NCBI GenBank assembly: GCA_020440605.1
Contig: JAGRNT010000011.1
Span: 53,471 to 117,470, forward strand
From: a bacterium
GTDB lineage: Bacteria > 4484-113 > JAFGCY01
DNA length: 64,000 nt
Reading direction: 5' to 3'
The notes under the pieces were generated by a model. That model worked only from the letters and a program-made list of their open reading frames with translations. It made no database searches and was not told the DNA's origin. Position 1 is the stretch's first letter; every line of letters begins with the position of its first letter. Positions 63,859 through 64,000 of this stretch are shown in pieces. The translations under genes were made by a program, and so were the position numbers.

Positions 63859-64000
63859 CTGCGCGGCATCGCGCAGCAGGGCCGCATCGTGCGGCTGCCG
63901 GTGCACGTGGCCGAGCAGGTCAACCAGGTCTCGGCCGTGCGCCGCACCCTGGAGCGCCGCTTGGGCCGTGAGCCCGAACTGGTCGAGATCGCCGACGAGC
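63859..64000 (+). CDS. sigma-70-like fragment beginning in region 3 (partial at window end)
   Basis: The visible frame reads LRGIAQQGRIVRLPVHVAEQ, then VNQVSAVRRTLERRLGREPE-LVEIADE, which aligns with the start of region 3 of primary sigma factors (R-A-I-A-D-Q-G-R-T-I-R-I-P-V-H-M). Region 2, with the -10 recognition and WWIRQA motifs, is missing: an in-frame TGA stands at 63841-63843 and the sequence before it belongs to the opposite gene. No ATG is available; CTG 63859, ATC 63868 or GTG 63889 could start it. It is either a truncated sigma gene or an independent region 3-4 protein. It runs off the window. Confidence 0.7.
   Translation, partial: MRGIAQQGRIVRLPVHVAEQVNQVSAVRRTLERRLGREPELVEIADE

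Overview
The window is GC-rich bacterial chromosome, probably from an uncultured or little-studied lineage that I cannot place in a phylum. It looks like a diderm: there is an outer-membrane-barrel-like protein ending in Phe (43202-44875), many lipoproteins with lipobox cysteines, and several Sec-exported proteins. Housekeeping genes are scattered singly rather than in classical operons: mreB, miaA, def-ruvB, infA, rsmI, pdxS, ribH, ndh and one tRNA-Arg(CCG) without encoded CCA. I see no rRNA, CRISPR array, prophage or transposase.

Layout. 1-9.2 kb: end of a SPOR-like gene, a coiled-coil membrane protein, mreB, then small metabolic genes (RibD-type reductase, M24 peptidase, nucleotidyltransferase, GxxExxY protein, EamA transporter, epimerase). 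9.2-17.5 kb: a YeiH-type exporter, then four paralogous genes of an unrecognised family flanking a giant lipoprotein gene on the opposite strand. 17.5-22.4 kb: three DinB-like genes, a monooxygenase-like gene, a possible toxin/DUF2283 pair and an ankyrin protein. 22.4-29.6 kb: acyl-CoA carboxylase subunit, DUF4259 fusion protein, DUF45 protease, propeller lipoprotein, ndh. 30-32.9 kb: four tandem pseudopilin-like genes. 33-44.9 kb: tRNA-Arg, HD-GYP, miaA, an HExxH secreted protein, a phosphodiester-glycosidase domain protein, an AT-rich region with DnaA-box-like 9-mers (39.66-39.96 kb), exonuclease, def, ruvB, barrel protein. 45-64 kb: a Cys-rich heptapeptide-repeat protein, rhomboid, dockerin-like protein, a HlyD-ABC efflux operon, rsmI/infA, SpoIIM-like protein, pdxS, ribH, HAD phosphatase, a TIM-barrel protein and a truncated sigma-70-like fragment.

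The genome style is distinctive. At least 20 start codons sit 6-8 nt behind a TANNNT hexamer, implying leaderless mRNAs, while other genes carry clear Shine-Dalgarno sequences. Five convergent gene pairs overlap by four bases at their stop codons (CTAG or TTAG). Intergenic spaces are filled with hairpin repeats whose stems change in sequence but keep complementarity, with degenerate 7-bp tandem arrays, and with composites of both.

Most promising undescribed material: the 4+1 gene cluster at 10.3-16.9 kb, the pseudopilin-like tetrad at 30-32.8 kb, the CGCEKPK repeat protein at 45.1 kb, the compensatory-stem hairpin family, and the inverted-repeat-bounded GxxExxY unit at 6.66-7.22 kb.
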